Origin: Anagrus nilaparvatae
Taxonomy: Eukaryota; Arthropoda; Insecta; Hymenoptera; Mymaridae
Direction of reading: 5' to 3'
Length of the DNA: 64,000 nucleotides
NCBI GenBank assembly: GCA_022575985.1
Contig: JAKSXM010000007.1
Span: forward strand, 17,610,501-17,674,500
The notes below the pieces were generated by a model. That model was not told the origin of the DNA, searched no databases, and saw only the letters and a list, made by a program, of their open reading frames with translations. A program made the translations under genes and the position numbers. Shown piece after piece: positions 1 through 11,449 of this stretch (position 1 is the stretch's first letter; each line of letters opens with the position of its first letter).

Positions 1-688
1 CAATGGACCTTTTGTGCCAAAATGGATTTTTTGTGCTAAAATGAACCATGTCGCATGAGCCCTTTGTGCCAAAATGGACCTTTTGTGCCAATGGACCTTT
101 TGTGCCAAAATGGACCTTTTGTGCCAATGGACCTTTTGTGCCAATGGACCTTTTGTGCCAAAATGGATTTTTTGTGCCAAAATGAACCATGTCGCATGAG
201 CCCTTTGTGCCAAAATGGACCTTTTGTGCCAATGGACCTTTTGTGCCAAAATGGACCTTTTGTGCCAATGGACCTTTTGTGCCAAAATGGACCTTTTGTG
301 CCAATGGAACTTTTGTGCCAAAATGGACCTTTTGTGCCAAAATGGACCTTTTGTGCCAATGGACCTTTTGTGCCAAAATGGACCTTTTGTGCCAATGGAC
401 CTTTTGTGCCAAAATGGATTTTTTGTGCCAAAATGAACCATGTCGCATGAGCCCTTTGTGCCAAAATGGACCTTTTGTGCCAATGGACCTTTTGTGCCAA
501 AATGGACCTTTTGTGCCAATGGACCTTTTGTGCCAATGGACCTTTTGTGCCAAAATGGACCTTTTGTGCCAATGGACCTTTTGTGCCAAAATGGTCCTTT
601 TGGGCCAAAGTGAACCTATTGGGCCAAAGTGGTCCTTTTGGGCCAATGTGGTCCTTTTGGGCCAATGCGGTTTTTTCTATATTTAACC
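1..688. repeat. Minisatellite of 17/19-bp units
   Basis: Tandem array of two alternating units, GGACCTTTTGTGCCAAAAT (19 bp) and GGACCTTTTGTGCCAAT (17 bp), roughly 30-35 copies. A longer-range pattern is marked by the insert ATGTCGCATGAGCCC near 48, 189 and 439. The last copies (from about 590) drift to GGCCAA variants. All reading frames stay open because the units carry no stops, so the overlapping open frames on both strands are artefacts. The same array, mirrored, is found at 35922-36540, so this is the internal repeat of a mobile element whose end is at 1057. The array is cut by the window edge. Confidence 0.95.
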
Positions 689-1057
689 AATTATTATAAA
701 GTTGTTTTTTTTTATGTTTTTATATAATCTATATTTTTTATACTTTGTTTAAGTTTAAAATATAAGTAAAAATAGAAAAATCAAATTTTTCATTTTTTGA
801 CTAAATTGCAAATGTTGAGTAACACCTCTTTATACTACATACAACCATCTAAAATTATACTAATACACTTTTTTTAGGTTTATTTATCATTTATGTGCAT
901 ATTTTAAAACCGATTTTTGAAGCCGATTTTTGGCCACTTTTTTTTTTTACTACACTGTGGTACGCCTTACAAGTGATTATAAAAATATACTATCGCAATA
1001 CTTCAATCACTCTGCGGGGGTTGGCGCGCGTAGCGCGCAGGGGGCGGAGCCCCCTAG
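689..1057 (+). mobile_element. Helitron-like element, 3' terminal part
   Basis: AT-rich stretch after the minisatellite, ending in a GC-rich terminus at 1010-1057. Two adjacent hairpins are visible: GCGCGC-GTA-GCGCGC and GGGGGC-GGA-GCCCCC. The second runs directly into CTAG at 1054-1057 followed by T and an AT microsatellite. A 3' hairpin just before CTRR, with insertion next to T, is the signature of Helitrons and Helentron-type elements, and central minisatellites are typical of their non-autonomous forms (HINE/DINE-like). No Rep/helicase is present. The 5' end is outside the window. It could also be one half of a palindrome like that at 35735-36700. Family assignment is inference. Confidence 0.7.
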
Positions 1058-1080
1058 TATGTATATATATATATATATTA
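1058..1080. repeat. TA microsatellite at insertion site
   Basis: TATGTATATATATATATAT-type run directly after the Helitron-like CTAG terminus. The palindrome at 35735-36700 is also bordered by TA runs, suggesting this element targets, or generates, TA-repeat flanks. Confidence 0.8.
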
Positions 1081-1140
1081 TGCAAAAAAATTTTGTATAA
1101 ACTAAAATTATTACTTAAAAGAGTATTTAATGAGATATTT

Positions 1141-1400
1141 TAAAAGCCCCAATATAATCCCTGCTTTCATGTAACAATTAGTAATTGATAACCACTGTAT
1201 AAAAGCTTTTGAATTTACATGCTATAATGAGTCAATTTAGCGTAATATTACTCATATATAATGCAGAAAATTTTCATTTAACAAAGTATTTTAGAAAAAA
1301 ACATATTTTAAAAACCCTAATATAATTTCGGCTGCATGCATGTAACAATAATTGATAACCACTGAATAATAACTTTTGAATTGAAATGCTATAAATATGA
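1141..1400. repeat. Diverged tandem duplication, ~168 bp
   Basis: Two similar copies: CCAATATAATCCCTGCTTTC... near 1149 and CTAATATAATTTCGGCTGC... near 1316. Both continue through a shared ATGTAACAAT ... ATTGATAACCACTG ... CTTTTGAATT block. The function is unknown and there is no coding potential. Confidence 0.6.
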
Positions 1401-1574
1401 AAATCTGAATGTAAGTAATTATTATGTATGTACATAATGGCATTATCAATTAACTAAAGATAAAGCGGAAAAAGCTTAGTCTTGAGATAATTTTATACCT
1501 GCTTTTGTATTATACATTTATTTTCTAATACCGATGAAAGACATGAAAACTGACAACAGATTAAAATCCTTGTA

Positions 1575-1915
1575 GTATTAAATTCGTATAAATTTAAGCT
1601 CCTGAAATCCTTATTATTCTATAACCCTTTATCGAACTTATTCTAAGTCCCTAAAGCAAAATTATTTTAAATCCCTGAACCTGAATTATTCTAAATCTCT
1701 AAATTCAAATTATTCTTAGCTCCTAAGTTAAAATTATTCCAAGTCCCAAAATTAATATTATTCTAACTCCCTAAGCCCAAATTATTCTAAGTCCCTAAAT
1801 CGAGAATATTCTAAGTCCATTTGAACCCCACCCCCAAATATAGCACATTATACACCCTTCCTCAAATGACATGGTTGAAGTACCTCCCTCCTGACTAAAA
1901 ACATGTTCCATATCA
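1575..1915 (+). repeat. Dispersed MITE-like repeat with ~29-bp units
   Basis: Contains about eight degenerate units of the form ATTATTCTAAGTCCCTAAA, followed by an ACCCCACCCCCAAA block and a terminal ACATGTTCCATAT. The same family occurs near 45690-45900, 49500-49975 (reverse), 53828-54015, 60605-60800, 62107-62425 and 63880-64000. It is non-coding. Confidence 0.65.
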
Positions 1916-1919
1916 AGAA

Positions 1920-4090
1920 ATGTTTTATACTCAAGCAAAAATAAGTAAAAGTACTTTTAATATTTATTTAAAACATTGGTATTCCATAAAATTATTGACT
2001 TTAATTTTAACTTCAAAAAAAAAATTGTACATCCATCGATGCATTGCTCGTGTAGACATTAGAAAGCTTTTATAAATTTCAATTTTTTTTTTATATATAC
2101 AAAAGTTGAAATTGAATACCTATAGCGAGATAGCTAGATCATTCTTTTGCGCCATGGTTTTTTGCTTTACTGTATTTAATAACTTCCTGAATATGAATAT
2201 ATTTGTATTTACTATTTTATTTTTCAATTATTTTTATTTTGTTTGCTTTTTTTTTTTATTTATTTGTTTCGTTCACCTATTATACGTACATTGAAAGTCA
2301 CAAGTGCTCGTTGTTAAATTTATATGATATTGAAACTAAATCTTATAAAGTATGCATTGCTTTACAGTGAAAAATGATAATTTATTCAAAAAATTTTGAA
2401 CTATAATTAGTATACATATTTAATATGTATGTGGGTACTTTTCACAGAAACGGTATACATAGTGCCCCCCCCCCCACTTACATCCGAAACGAAAGCTTTT
2501 TTACACTTTTTTTGTTTTTAGTATTTGATTAAAGGCATATCCCTTGAATTTTATATAACTATTGATTTGTACACTTTTTTTTAGCTGCATAAATTCATTT
2601 GGGTGTCTATAGTTTATACGGTAAATCCAGATTTATGAAAAATATCCAAAAGTTGGTCGGTAAAGAAAGGCGATAAAGAAAATTAAAAGAAAAACACTGG
2701 ATCATGTTTATGATCCGTTTGCAAGAAAAAAATTTTCTTACAACTTGTTTGATAAATGATTTCCCTAGGAGCTATGATGAGTGACATATGAGTGAGTAAA
2801 TCTTTGTGATTATTAAGTGTGTGAGCTACTCACGCGCGCGCGGTTTTTATATAAACTTTAGAGAGCGGGTGATGCAAAAAGCCAAAAAGTGCAATGCTTG
2901 GTTCCATAAGTTCAAATTCAAAGTCAAATTCAAATTCAAATTCAAGCCCTCAACTTTACTTAACTTTCAATAGTGACTTTATTTTGGAATAAAATCAGTT
3001 ATTTTTTGCTGTTTTTTGCAATTACATGGATTCATTGTATATTCAAAATAAAATGACATAATTACTCATATATTTTTTAAGTATTTTCTTTTATACTTAT
3101 TTTTTAAAAATATGAATATTAGTAACTAAAATTTAATAAATTCCAAAAACTGAATCCAAAACCGTATTTTTTGCCATTTACAAAATCATTTATTTTAAAT
3201 ATTTAATTTAATTTAAATTAAAAAATTAATAATTTAAATTAGCAAATATATCATAATTTATTACGCCTGTTATTACGCAGAAATTGAGATCAAAAAAATT
3301 ATTAATTAAAATTTTAATTATATATAATATAAATATCAAATCAAATACAGTATTAATATGTTCATTTAATATGATGCATTTTAAATAACAAAAAAAAAAG
3401 TATATGTTGCATAATTAAAAAATATAGGTTAATTAAAATTATAAAAAATTTTTTAATTATATTTTTTTTAAATTTTCTTTAAAATATTTTTTAGCTTTAA
3501 TTTAACTATCTAATTTTCAATACACCCTATTAATGTACAATTGCTAGCAGGAACCACCAAAAAAGATTAAAGTTTTCATTTTTTTAGTATAATTTAAGTG
3601 GTTCTATTGAATTCAAGCCTTCTTGGCAATACAGTTTTTAACGTATAATGCCGGATATTAATAGAATTTATTAATAATTATAATAAAAAAAGAAAAAGCA
3701 AATAATAATTCATAAAAATATTTAAGTTACTGTTTAACAATAAAATTTAATAATATAAAAATAGATTAATATTTTATAATTATTTACAAAGACTTAAAAC
3801 TAGATTGGCCATTATGAAAAAATAAAAGTATAATATTTTTATCGACCTCGTGGGCCTTAATTAATTTTGAAAACGCCATATTTTATTGAATCGTATGTGT
3901 GCGCACGGGTATCAATCATACTCGTGTATGTAAAATATAAAATAAAATTATCCAAAATTACCACAAATATTCTCGCCACGCGTACTCACACATAGATAAT
4001 TTTTCACACACTCATACACATAAATTTCACTTATACATACGCGTAACCACGTGAAAATAATCTTATGAAATGAAAATGAATAACGAAATA
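1920..4090. other. AT-rich non-coding stretch
   Basis: No exon with credible codon content or splice sites was recognised. Small features: a poly-C run near 2465-2475, a (CG)n patch near 2831-2841, and a hexamer run of TTCAAA type near 2911-2946. The rest is A/T low complexity. Confidence 0.6.
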
Positions 4091-4094
4091 AAAC

Positions 4095-4470
4095 GAAATA
4101 ATAATAACGCGAGGTACCTTTTCTTGAAACTTTTCTTTCTGGTCAGGCCTGGCTGAAATCTTCTTTCATAAACTGCTGGTTACTTTGGCCTGGTTACTGG
4201 TACTGGTTACTTTATATTGTCTGCTTTCTGGTTAGGCTGGAGCTTCTAATATTTTGAGCTGTACTCGGAGCCATACTTCCTGGTGCATAAACACACGCTA
4301 AATTCCACTGAGGGAAGAGCCCATGCTCTCTCCCTCTCTTAGAGAGCACTTTATGATAATTGCTATTTACTGTTCAGCGGCCGAGACGAGAGTGTCGCAC
4401 TCCCGCTTGTACATACTTTTTCTGTGTTTCCGGCGTCAAGCTTATTTAAACCTCGCTGTTTCTTAATTAG
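4095..4470. other. GC-richer island, function unclear
   Basis: About 370 bp with clearly higher GC than the surroundings. It includes a CTGGTTACTTTGG / CTGGTTACTGG internal repetition, an AGAG-rich hairpin (CTCTCTTAGAGAG near 4337-4349) and, on the minus strand, TTTAAATAAG upstream of GACGCCGGAAACACAG, which looks like a TATA box before a start region. No long open frame is present. It could be a promoter with a 5' UTR read leftward, or a solo LTR, but no paired LTR ends or target duplication were found. Confidence 0.35.
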
Positions 4471-4569
4471 AAAAGACGCATGAAATCACAAAATATTTAA
4501 ATATCAAAATTGGCATAATGCTTTACTTTTATAATGCAAATTATTGCATTACAAACAAGCAAACCTTAG

Positions 4570-4969
4570 GCTGAGTCTACGTAAGCGTTTGTATACGAAT
4601 TCGCATGCAAATATTTGCATCGTGCCAACCTATGCTTATTTTAATAATACTTTTGCTGCTCCCTCTAGTGCGATAATTAAAGCGCGAAAATTGAAAATTT
4701 AAATAAATCTAAAAACCTAAATGGTTAAAATTATTAAATTTTTAAAAAATTTATTTAAAAATAAGCTTTAAATAAATTAAAATGGTTTTATAAACAATAA
4801 TTTTTTAAAAATTAAACTATTTAACAAGTTTATTACCTTTCGTTTTATTTAAAATTTGAATTTTCGCGCCATTTATCGCGGACTATAATTATTTTTTTTC
4901 TCTGCATAGGTTGGCACGATGCAAATATTTGCATGCGAATTCGTATACAAACGCTTACGTAGATTGCGC
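4570..4969. mobile_element. Palindromic MITE with ~60-bp inverted ends
   Basis: Left end GCTGAGTCTACGTAAGCG... and right end (reverse complement) GCGCAATCTACGTAAGCG... match almost perfectly for about 60 bp, up to ATTTGCATCGTGCCAACC. They are flanked by CTTAG on both sides (4565-4569, 4970-4974), a likely 5-bp target duplication. The interior is AT-rich and non-coding, so this is a non-autonomous DNA transposon of unassigned superfamily. Confidence 0.8.
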
Positions 4970-4974
4970 CTTAG

Positions 4975-6180
4975 AGATCCTACAGAAGCGAACATTGGGA
5001 AATATTTTTATTTTGAAAAATAGTTTTGATTTTACCGCGAAGATATTTAAATACAGCTCCAAAAATAAGGATAAAATTATAACAGTCAAGTTAATAATTG
5101 GAAGTCATAGAAAAAGTAAGTTCCTCATTGCTATTTAGTATGAATTTTCTACTTTCAAGAAAATAATTATTCAAAACTTCTAGTTAAAAATTTTCATTAT
5201 TTTTAAATTAAAAATCTTTTTTAACTTAAATATAAAATATAATTTTTTATACCTAACCTAACTATATTTTTATTTAATTTAAGGAAGATAAAGTGACGTT
5301 ATATACACCATTTATTCTTTAAGTAAAGTAATCCTTCTAACAGTAATCCAACAAGAAACAATGTAATCTACACTAGTTAGCAAAGTTATTTTTGACAAAT
5401 AACAACAAAAGTCTTTAAATCTTCGCAAAGATATTTATTTACATATTAACATGTTCTGTTTATTTATTCATTTACTGATTTAGCAACTGATGTAAACTTT
5501 TCTGTTTTGAATCTTTTTGTGTATTGCTTTAGCTGATTAATTAAATTATAAAATAGGAATATTTTTGTCGCTGGACATTGTTTATAATAAAACTATGAAA
5601 TATGTCAATTTATTCCAACAAAATATAAAATTTGTCTTTATTTAATAAACAACGTTTCGACTCTTTCGACTCCTTATCAAGTTTTTTAATAACAAATTTT
5701 TAATAATAAACAAGTTTTTAGTGAAACAGTCACTACTTGTCAGGTTGACGTCTTGAAACTCATTCGAAGGGTTTAGTTCAAACATCTAAAATATGAACTT
5801 TCACTCTTAAATTAGCAAAAACTACCCCCAAAAATGGATATTTTTGAGGAATTCGCATTTTGAGTGCTCAGATTTGGTTGTCATAGGTTGATGTAGAATG
5901 TCGATGAATATTCTATGAAAAATTACGGCTTAACCCTTTAATTAGCAAAACTAACCCCCAAAAAGGGTATTTATTATGTATTTCATGTTTTAGCTAATTT
6001 AATGGTAAAGCTCCAATTTTTTGTTGACAGAACCTTGAAATTTTTTGTAAGGGGGGGAGGATAAAATGTGTCTGATTTCAAAGGGGGGAGGGGGTATTAG
6101 GGACCTAAAATAATTAAAGTCAGCCCTATTAATCTCTGTTAAGGTTTAGGGACTGAAAATAATTCAAGTTTAGGGACTTT
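4975..6180. other. AT-rich stretch, no gene recognised
   Basis: The only open frame of any length starts inside the MITE end (4911-5138) and shows no domain. Near 5815-6010 there are two related segments around AACTACCCCCAAAAATGG and AACTAACCCCCAAAAAGGG, and a G-rich patch at 6048-6092, that resemble pieces of the dispersed repeat family seen at 49500-49975. Confidence 0.5.
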
Positions 6181-6186
6181 TAGCAG

Positions 6187-6722
6187 CTCTTATTAAGGAG
6201 TTATGAGGGTAATTAGAAAATTGGAGTCAATATCCAAATTACCGACCATATTTTTTTTTTTTTATAATTTGCAGTTTAAAATAAAATTAGTCGAAAAAAT
6301 ATTAAAAAATGTGTATATATGTAATATTATTGCAAAAAAAATTATTTTAATTTTATAAATTATGTAAAAACAATATTATTTTAGGTTATGGTACTTGCTA
6401 AGACTTGGTTTTTACCGAATAATTAGTGATTAAATGTGGTAACCTATAGATAAAATAAATTGGAAATATAATCCTTGAAAATTTATTTTTGATATTTAAT
6501 TAGTTTCATCTCCCTGTGTCATCATTATCATACTTTTTGTAAGCTCCAAATATGAATTTCCATAAGAGCAATGTTAAACTGCCTATATTTAATTTTTCAA
6601 TTAAATGAAAAATAATGTGGTAATAAAGGTAAGACCAAGTTCTATTCAACTTTAAAAATATTTAAATTTAATAATTTTCCAGTTTCATTCAGTTCTGTTA
6701 TTTACCCTCATAACTCCTTAAG
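6187..6722. mobile_element. MITE family A, copy 1
   Basis: Ends are mirror images: AAGGAGTTATGAGGGTAA at the left and TTACCCTCATAACTCCTT at the right. A second, highly similar full copy lies at 19098-19641 in the same orientation, and a diverged reversed piece at about 42420-42700. The shared interior includes TTTCATCTCCCTGTGTCATC and GAGCAATGTTAAACTGCCTA. There is no transposase. Confidence 0.75.
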
Positions 6723-6779
6723 GGACTTAAAATATTTTCGAATTAGGGACTCTGAATAGTATGGGTTTAGAATCTTAAT

Positions 6780-6920
6780 ATCTAATGAAGGTGGCAATTA
6801 TAAATTATAAAAATAACAATTGTAATGTTGAGTAACATTTGCATTACACCTAGCTTTCAGCTGTAAGTAAACATGTTCCATGCATACTGGTTGTATTACA
6901 AAAACCAGTTATAAAATATT
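6780..6920 (-). repeat. Fragment of the ACATGTTCCATG repeat family
   Basis: AAACATGTTCCATGCATACTGGTTGT near 6869 followed by an AACCAGTTATAA end matches the terminus of the repeat at 49500-49975, in the same orientation. Only the terminal part is present. Confidence 0.55.
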
Positions 6921-7219
6921 TGTTAATAATTCTGCATGGATGGAATTTTCATCATTTAGATTCATAATAATATTGGAAAATTGAAATATAATAGTAAAAT
7001 TTTATAAAATAATAATTAAAATTATTATAAATTACATGACTTTTATTTTAAAGAGAAATAATTAAAAAAATATTTTATAATTTTAATTATCTACTTGTTG
7101 CATCGATTTTCAATTTCAATTATACATAAATTTCAATATATTTATAAAAAACTAATATATTTATAAACTATATACATCGCAGCAATAAAGGCATTATTAT
7201 TTGTAACAATTTCTTTTAA

Positions 7220-7586
7220 GAGTACTGGGTGAACGTCATTTTGTTTTAAAAAAAAATTAATTTAATTTTTATTTTTAGAGTTTTGACATTTGTTTGGGGA
7301 TCAGGAAAAAGTTTTTATTTAATTTAGAATATTTTGGCACAAAAACTTTTTATTTTTTAAAAAATTTTTTAAAAAATTAGGCGGAACATTAAAATTACAA
7401 ATACTCGAAAATCTTGTCTAACATAGTTCACGGCCTTATTTTTTATTAAACTTAAAATGCTTTTATACCAAAATGTTCTAAATTAAATAAAGAAAGTGGG
7501 GAAACTTTTCTCTGCTCTCAAAAAAATTATCAAAACCCATAAAAATAAAAAATAAGTAAAAACAAAATGGCGCGCATCCAGTACCC
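7220..7586. mobile_element. TTAA-flanked MITE (piggyBac-like)
   Basis: The ends GAGTACTGGGTG and CATCCAGTACCC are mirrored. TTAA lies directly outside on each side (7216-7219, 7587-7590). The arms continue inward around AATTTAGAATATTTTGG / CCAAAATGTTCTAAATT. TTAA duplication is characteristic of piggyBac-type elements; with no ORF the assignment is inference. Confidence 0.65.
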
Positions 7587-7590
7587 TTAA

Positions 7591-8700
7591 TAATTTAAAT
7601 ATTGTAAAAATAAGCGCGATTTTGATAAATTCTTATATAAAATTTATAGTTCTATGTGGTTTATTATTTAAAATCAAATTGGGCTAAACCTGATGGTCGG
7701 GTCTTCAAATATTTTTGGATCTATAGAGCTATCAAAATGCAATAACTAATCAGTTTTCTTTTTCATCAACAAATTTGAAGTTTGAGAAGTAATTTAAGAC
7801 TTAGAAGATTTTTTACCAATATACTTATAGTATTGAAAATTTGCGAGAAATCAAGAATTAAACCTTAGAAGTTAGAAAATGACATGGAGACTAATTGTAA
7901 TAATACCGGAATTTTTTTTCAGTGTATACTAGTAAAGGCAAGATACAATTAAAAAAACAAAAAATTGACTTCAAAAATAAAATGTTTTTTTTTTGTAAAG
8001 AGCATCTTTTTGGCACCTGGTAAATCTTAATAAATAATACAACTTTTTTTATAGTAACAAACAAGTTCATGTTTATACGTGTAATTAAATAAAATAAAAT
8101 TCAATTAAAAAATTTTACAACTTTTTTACAAAAAGAGATTCAAAAAGTACTTTTTTTTGTTATAAATCTTTATTTAATTGGATTTAGTTTATTTTATTCT
8201 TTTGTTTATTTTTTATATACTAGCATATATACGTAACAATGTAAACATAATAGAAAAGTAAAATAAAAACTGTGTATAACCTAACCGTGTATATTAAGGT
8301 GTCACATATGAATCTTATTTCTAACATTTTTATAGTGAAGGGTATTTGGTAATAAAGGCAAAAAATAGACGTTTTATGATATTGTGCTATTTTTTAAGGT
8401 CCAAACTTTTATGGTTTCTAAATGAATTTTGATTTTTTGTTATGAATTATTTTCCAATTGATAATATGAGCACCCTCTGAGACTCCAATTTTTCTACTTT
8501 TTTTACATTTCTTTTTTCTTCATACAAGGTCATGGAAACATTAAAAGTTCCCTTAACCGAAAAAAATTCCGCTTGTGGTAAGCGAACTTTCGAACGATTG
8601 CAATTACCTAAAACATAAAGAAAATGGAAAAAAAATGTTTAATCTTTTTTGCTCATTTGGGATATGCACGCAGCGGTTAGATGCGAAAAAATAGTATATT
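7591..8700. other. AT-rich non-coding stretch
   Basis: No exon recognised. A loose inverted repeat surrounds 7980-8170 (TTGTAAAGAGCATCTTTTTG versus CAAAAAGAGATTC...). The rest is unassigned A/T-rich DNA. Confidence 0.5.
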
Positions 8701-8704
8701 TACG

Positions 8705-8935
8705 GCTCATGTCCAGAAAAGTAAAGAATGGCCCAAATCGCATGTACATTACCTTCCGAGGCGAAGCCGAGGATGGTAAACTGTGATTTGGGGACATTCT
8801 TTATTTATGGACAAGGGCTGTACAAAATTTTTCTGCGGCAGTAGCGAGAAATGTCGATTTTCTTGGCCACGCAGCGGCCATGAAATCGTATTTTCATGGC
8901 TACTGTCCAGAAAATTCTTTTTTGTCGTTTGAGCA
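8705..8935. repeat. Structured GC-richer repeat with nested hairpins
   Basis: Two back-to-back imperfect palindromes. 8711-8812 pairs TCCAGAAAAGTAAAGAATG with CATTCTTTATTTATGGA around a CCGAGGCGAAGCCGAGG core. 8813-8925 is built around GGCCACGCAGCGGCC. A related shorter copy lies near 16595-16660 (CACGGCTTCGCC, TGATTTGGGTCATTCTTT). The minus-strand open frame across it (8749-8979) shows no domain, so I treat it as chance. Probably a MITE-derived repeat. Confidence 0.55.
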
Positions 8936-9126
8936 AGAAAAAAAAATCTACTAGCCACAAGTACCTTGATATGATGCAAATATCAGCATTATCAAAAAAT
9001 TGTTTAAAACTATAATATGATATAACTTTAAGGAACTAAATATTTGCTGCACTAAAAACTTTTTCTATCAGTTTTCTATTATCAAAAAATTTTAGAATAA
9101 CAAAAGCTTCAAGTGATACCCTAATA

Positions 9127-9182
9127 TATATATATATATATTATATATATATACGCGCGTGCGTGCGCGCGTGTGTGTGTGT
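9127..9182. repeat. Compound microsatellite
   Basis: A (TA)n run passes into CG/TG alternation and then a (GT)n run. This purine-pyrimidine alternation has potential for non-B DNA. Confidence 0.9.
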
Positions 9183-9420
9183 TTTCTCAATCTCTTATAT
9201 TTATTGGATTTGCTTCAGCTAATAAAATATTGTTTCAAACATGTATTATTTTTCTTTTTTATATAGTAAATATGACCAGTACAATTTCAAATGTTTGTTT
9301 TTTGTTTGAAGTATAAATAAAAACTTCCATTTTTATAAAAAAATTGAAACTTTAATTAAAGATTTTTTTATGAAGGGGCGGTCCACTTGGCGCAAAGTAA
9401 CTGTGCGACTGATAGGCCCC

Positions 9421-9745
9421 CAGTGTGTGCCAAGTGTTTGAATCATTTTAGCAGCGCTGCTAATGTTTAAAATTAATTAAATTGCCGAGTATCAATATGT
9501 TTCATCAAAAAAGCCACGCCTGCACCCTCTTTTTAATCTCATAAGCCTAATATATATTACAAAAATTTTCTTTTTTTGGAACACCTACAAAAGGCTTATA
9601 AGATTAAAAGGAGGGTGCGGAAGTTGTTTTTTTTATAAAACATATTGGTCCCCAACTATTAAATTAATTTTAAACATTAGCATCGCTCCCAAAAAAATTC
9701 GCACACCAGGAGCACACTAGGCGCACACTTAGCACACACCTTGCT
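9421..9745. mobile_element. Palindromic MITE
   Basis: Left CAGTGTGTGCCAAGTG... and right ...CACTTAGCACACACC are inverted copies. Further in, GCTAATGTTTAAAATTAATT and AATTAATTTTAAACATTAGC are perfect mirrors, and the palindrome continues to a centre near 9555. It is non-coding and no clear target duplication was resolved. Confidence 0.7.
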
Positions 9746-10245
9746 ATTTATTTAACTAATAATTTTGTATATAAATAAAATTTTATTTAAAATATTTCTT
9801 TAATAAATTCTGAATCAGCTTTAAATTTACATAAACTTCAATTTAAATATTTAATAAATAAAAATAAATTTTAATAAAATAAATAAAATTTTCTTATTTC
9901 TCTTTGTATTTGTTTTGTAAGATTAAAAAAAAGAAAATAAATTTAAATTACAATACCATTTTAATCAAAATTGAACATTTTATTCTACATGTTTAAAATT
10001 TTATTTGCATTGTAAATCTTAAACTCCAACTTGTATTATCTCAAGTTTTCAATCTTATTTAGTACAAAAAAAAGGTTTATTTTTACTTTTCTTATAAATT
10101 TTTCATGAAGACCCAAAATTAAATAAACTCTTTTCTTACAAAATAAATCTTTATTACTTCAAGTAATGTCAACAAAAATAAATTAAATAATTAAAATACC
10201 AAATTTATTTTTTTAATTAAATTTATTTATCTTTTTATTTTACAG

Positions 10246-10589
10246 TTGCTTGTATTGCAGCAATGAAAAACGCATCATTAAATAATGTAAATATTAGTGT
10301 TAGTAATGAAAATCTTTTAAATCGACCATTAAATGAAAAGTTTGATATAATTTTAATTGGTGATCTTTTGTACGATGAAGAAATAGCAAAATTATTAATA
10401 CCATGGCTTAATGATTACATTTCAAGGAGTAAACCAAGAAATATTGATGTTTATCTTGGAGATCCTGGAAGACATGGGCTTACTACGAAACTTCGAGAAA
10501 GACTTAAATTAATGTACTGCTATGTATTACCAGAAAACGTCAGGGAAGAAAATAACGGATATTATGAAGCAAGTATTTGGAAGTTTTAA
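10246..10589 (+). CDS. ETFBKMT-like lysine methyltransferase, last exon
   Basis: C-terminal exon of a seven-beta-strand methyltransferase resembling ETFBKMT (METTL20), the mitochondrial enzyme that methylates lysines of electron-transfer flavoprotein beta. Acceptor TTATTTTACAG ends at 10245; the exon opens in phase 1 (one base comes from the previous exon). Reading gives ACIAAMKNASLNNVNIS..., then FDIILIGDLLYDEE, then YLGDPGRHGL and ENNGYYEASIWKF before TAA. GDLLYDE fits the (D/E)XX(Y/F) post-II signature of the MTF16 family, and the GDPGR strand and ENNG segment are at the expected places. The exon covers about the last 113 residues. The SAM-binding motif I (glycine-rich loop) must lie in upstream exons, which I could not find in 1-10240; they may be outside the window. 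Codons are A/T-biased like the surroundings, but the frame is intact. Confidence 0.85.
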
Positions 10590-11075
10590 CTCAAAGATCA
10601 TAACTGATGAATATTGAATACTAAATCTTTCAAACTTATAAAGTTTTGTAGTTTATATAATATAACTTTTCTATGTGGTATGTTCACATAAAAAAATTTT
10701 TTGTATCTGATATAAAAGAGTTTGTTCAAACTTTTTTTTTTTGTTTTTTTTTTTTAATTGGAGCCAAGAGGTTTTAGTTATGAAGAAAGTTTTATGGATG
10801 TAGTTTGGATTGTGTTTTCAAACAGGTGGCTATAACTAAAAAATATTGTTAAAAAAAACTTTTTTTCTTTTAAAATTTTATATAAAATTTTTAGTAAAGA
10901 TTTATAGTTTGTAACGTAAATTTTTTTTTTTATTAAGTTTAAATCATAAACAAACAAAAAATTGTAATTTTTGTAAATATCTAAAAAATTGAGAATAAGT
11001 TAGGTGTGTTATTTTTAAGCCACCATCGATGTGTTAAAGTTTTAAAATAAACTAAATTTTTTTTTATTTTAACTA
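10590..11075. other. Probable 3' UTR and flank of the methyltransferase gene
   Basis: AT-rich sequence after the stop with long T runs near 10725-10760 and 10920-10930. An AATAAA is present near 11046 (AAAATAAACTAAATT), but no cleavage site can be fixed from sequence alone. Confidence 0.35.
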
Positions 11076-11444
11076 CACTGTAAAAAGTAACTTTCTTATA
11101 TTAACAAAAAAATTAGAAAATTTTCGAAAAAAATCTTAAATTAACTAAATTTAGAATATTATCGAAAAATTCGAGTATTTTCTATTTTTTTTGTGAATTC
11201 GCAAGAAAAATTGATAATTTACAATATTTTTTCGAAAATTTTCAAAAAATAGTTGTAAATTTATGAAAAATAGTTGCGAATTTACAATTTTTTTTCGTAA
11301 ATTCACAAAAAAAAAATCGAGAATTCTCGAATTTTTCGATAATATACTAAATTTAGTAAATTTACAATTTTTATCGAATATTTACAAAATTTTTTGAAAA
11401 AATTCTATTTTTTTTGTAAATCTAAGAAAGTTACTTTTACAGTG
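11076..11444. mobile_element. MITE family B, copy 1 (TA target)
   Basis: Ends CACTGTAAAAAGTAACTTTC and its inverted copy ...CTAAGAAAGTTACTTTTACAGTG, with TA on both sides. The interior is a mirrored series of TTCGAAAATTT/AAATTTTCGAA words, so the whole element folds on itself. The TA duplication suggests a Tc1/mariner-type non-autonomous element. Other copies: 16944-17367, 27799-28227; relatives: 15539-15724, 31625-31905. Confidence 0.8.
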
Positions 11445-11449
11445 TAGAT

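Noticed and set aside
36..699. Several long open frames of 70-209 codons on both strands
   Set aside because: They are translations of the 17/19-bp minisatellite, repeating WHKRSI- or LLCQNGPF-type blocks; open on both strands only because the unit has no stops.
8749..8979. Minus-strand open frame of 76 codons
   Set aside because: Lies across a hairpin-rich repeat with a partial copy at 16.6 kb; no domain or splice support.
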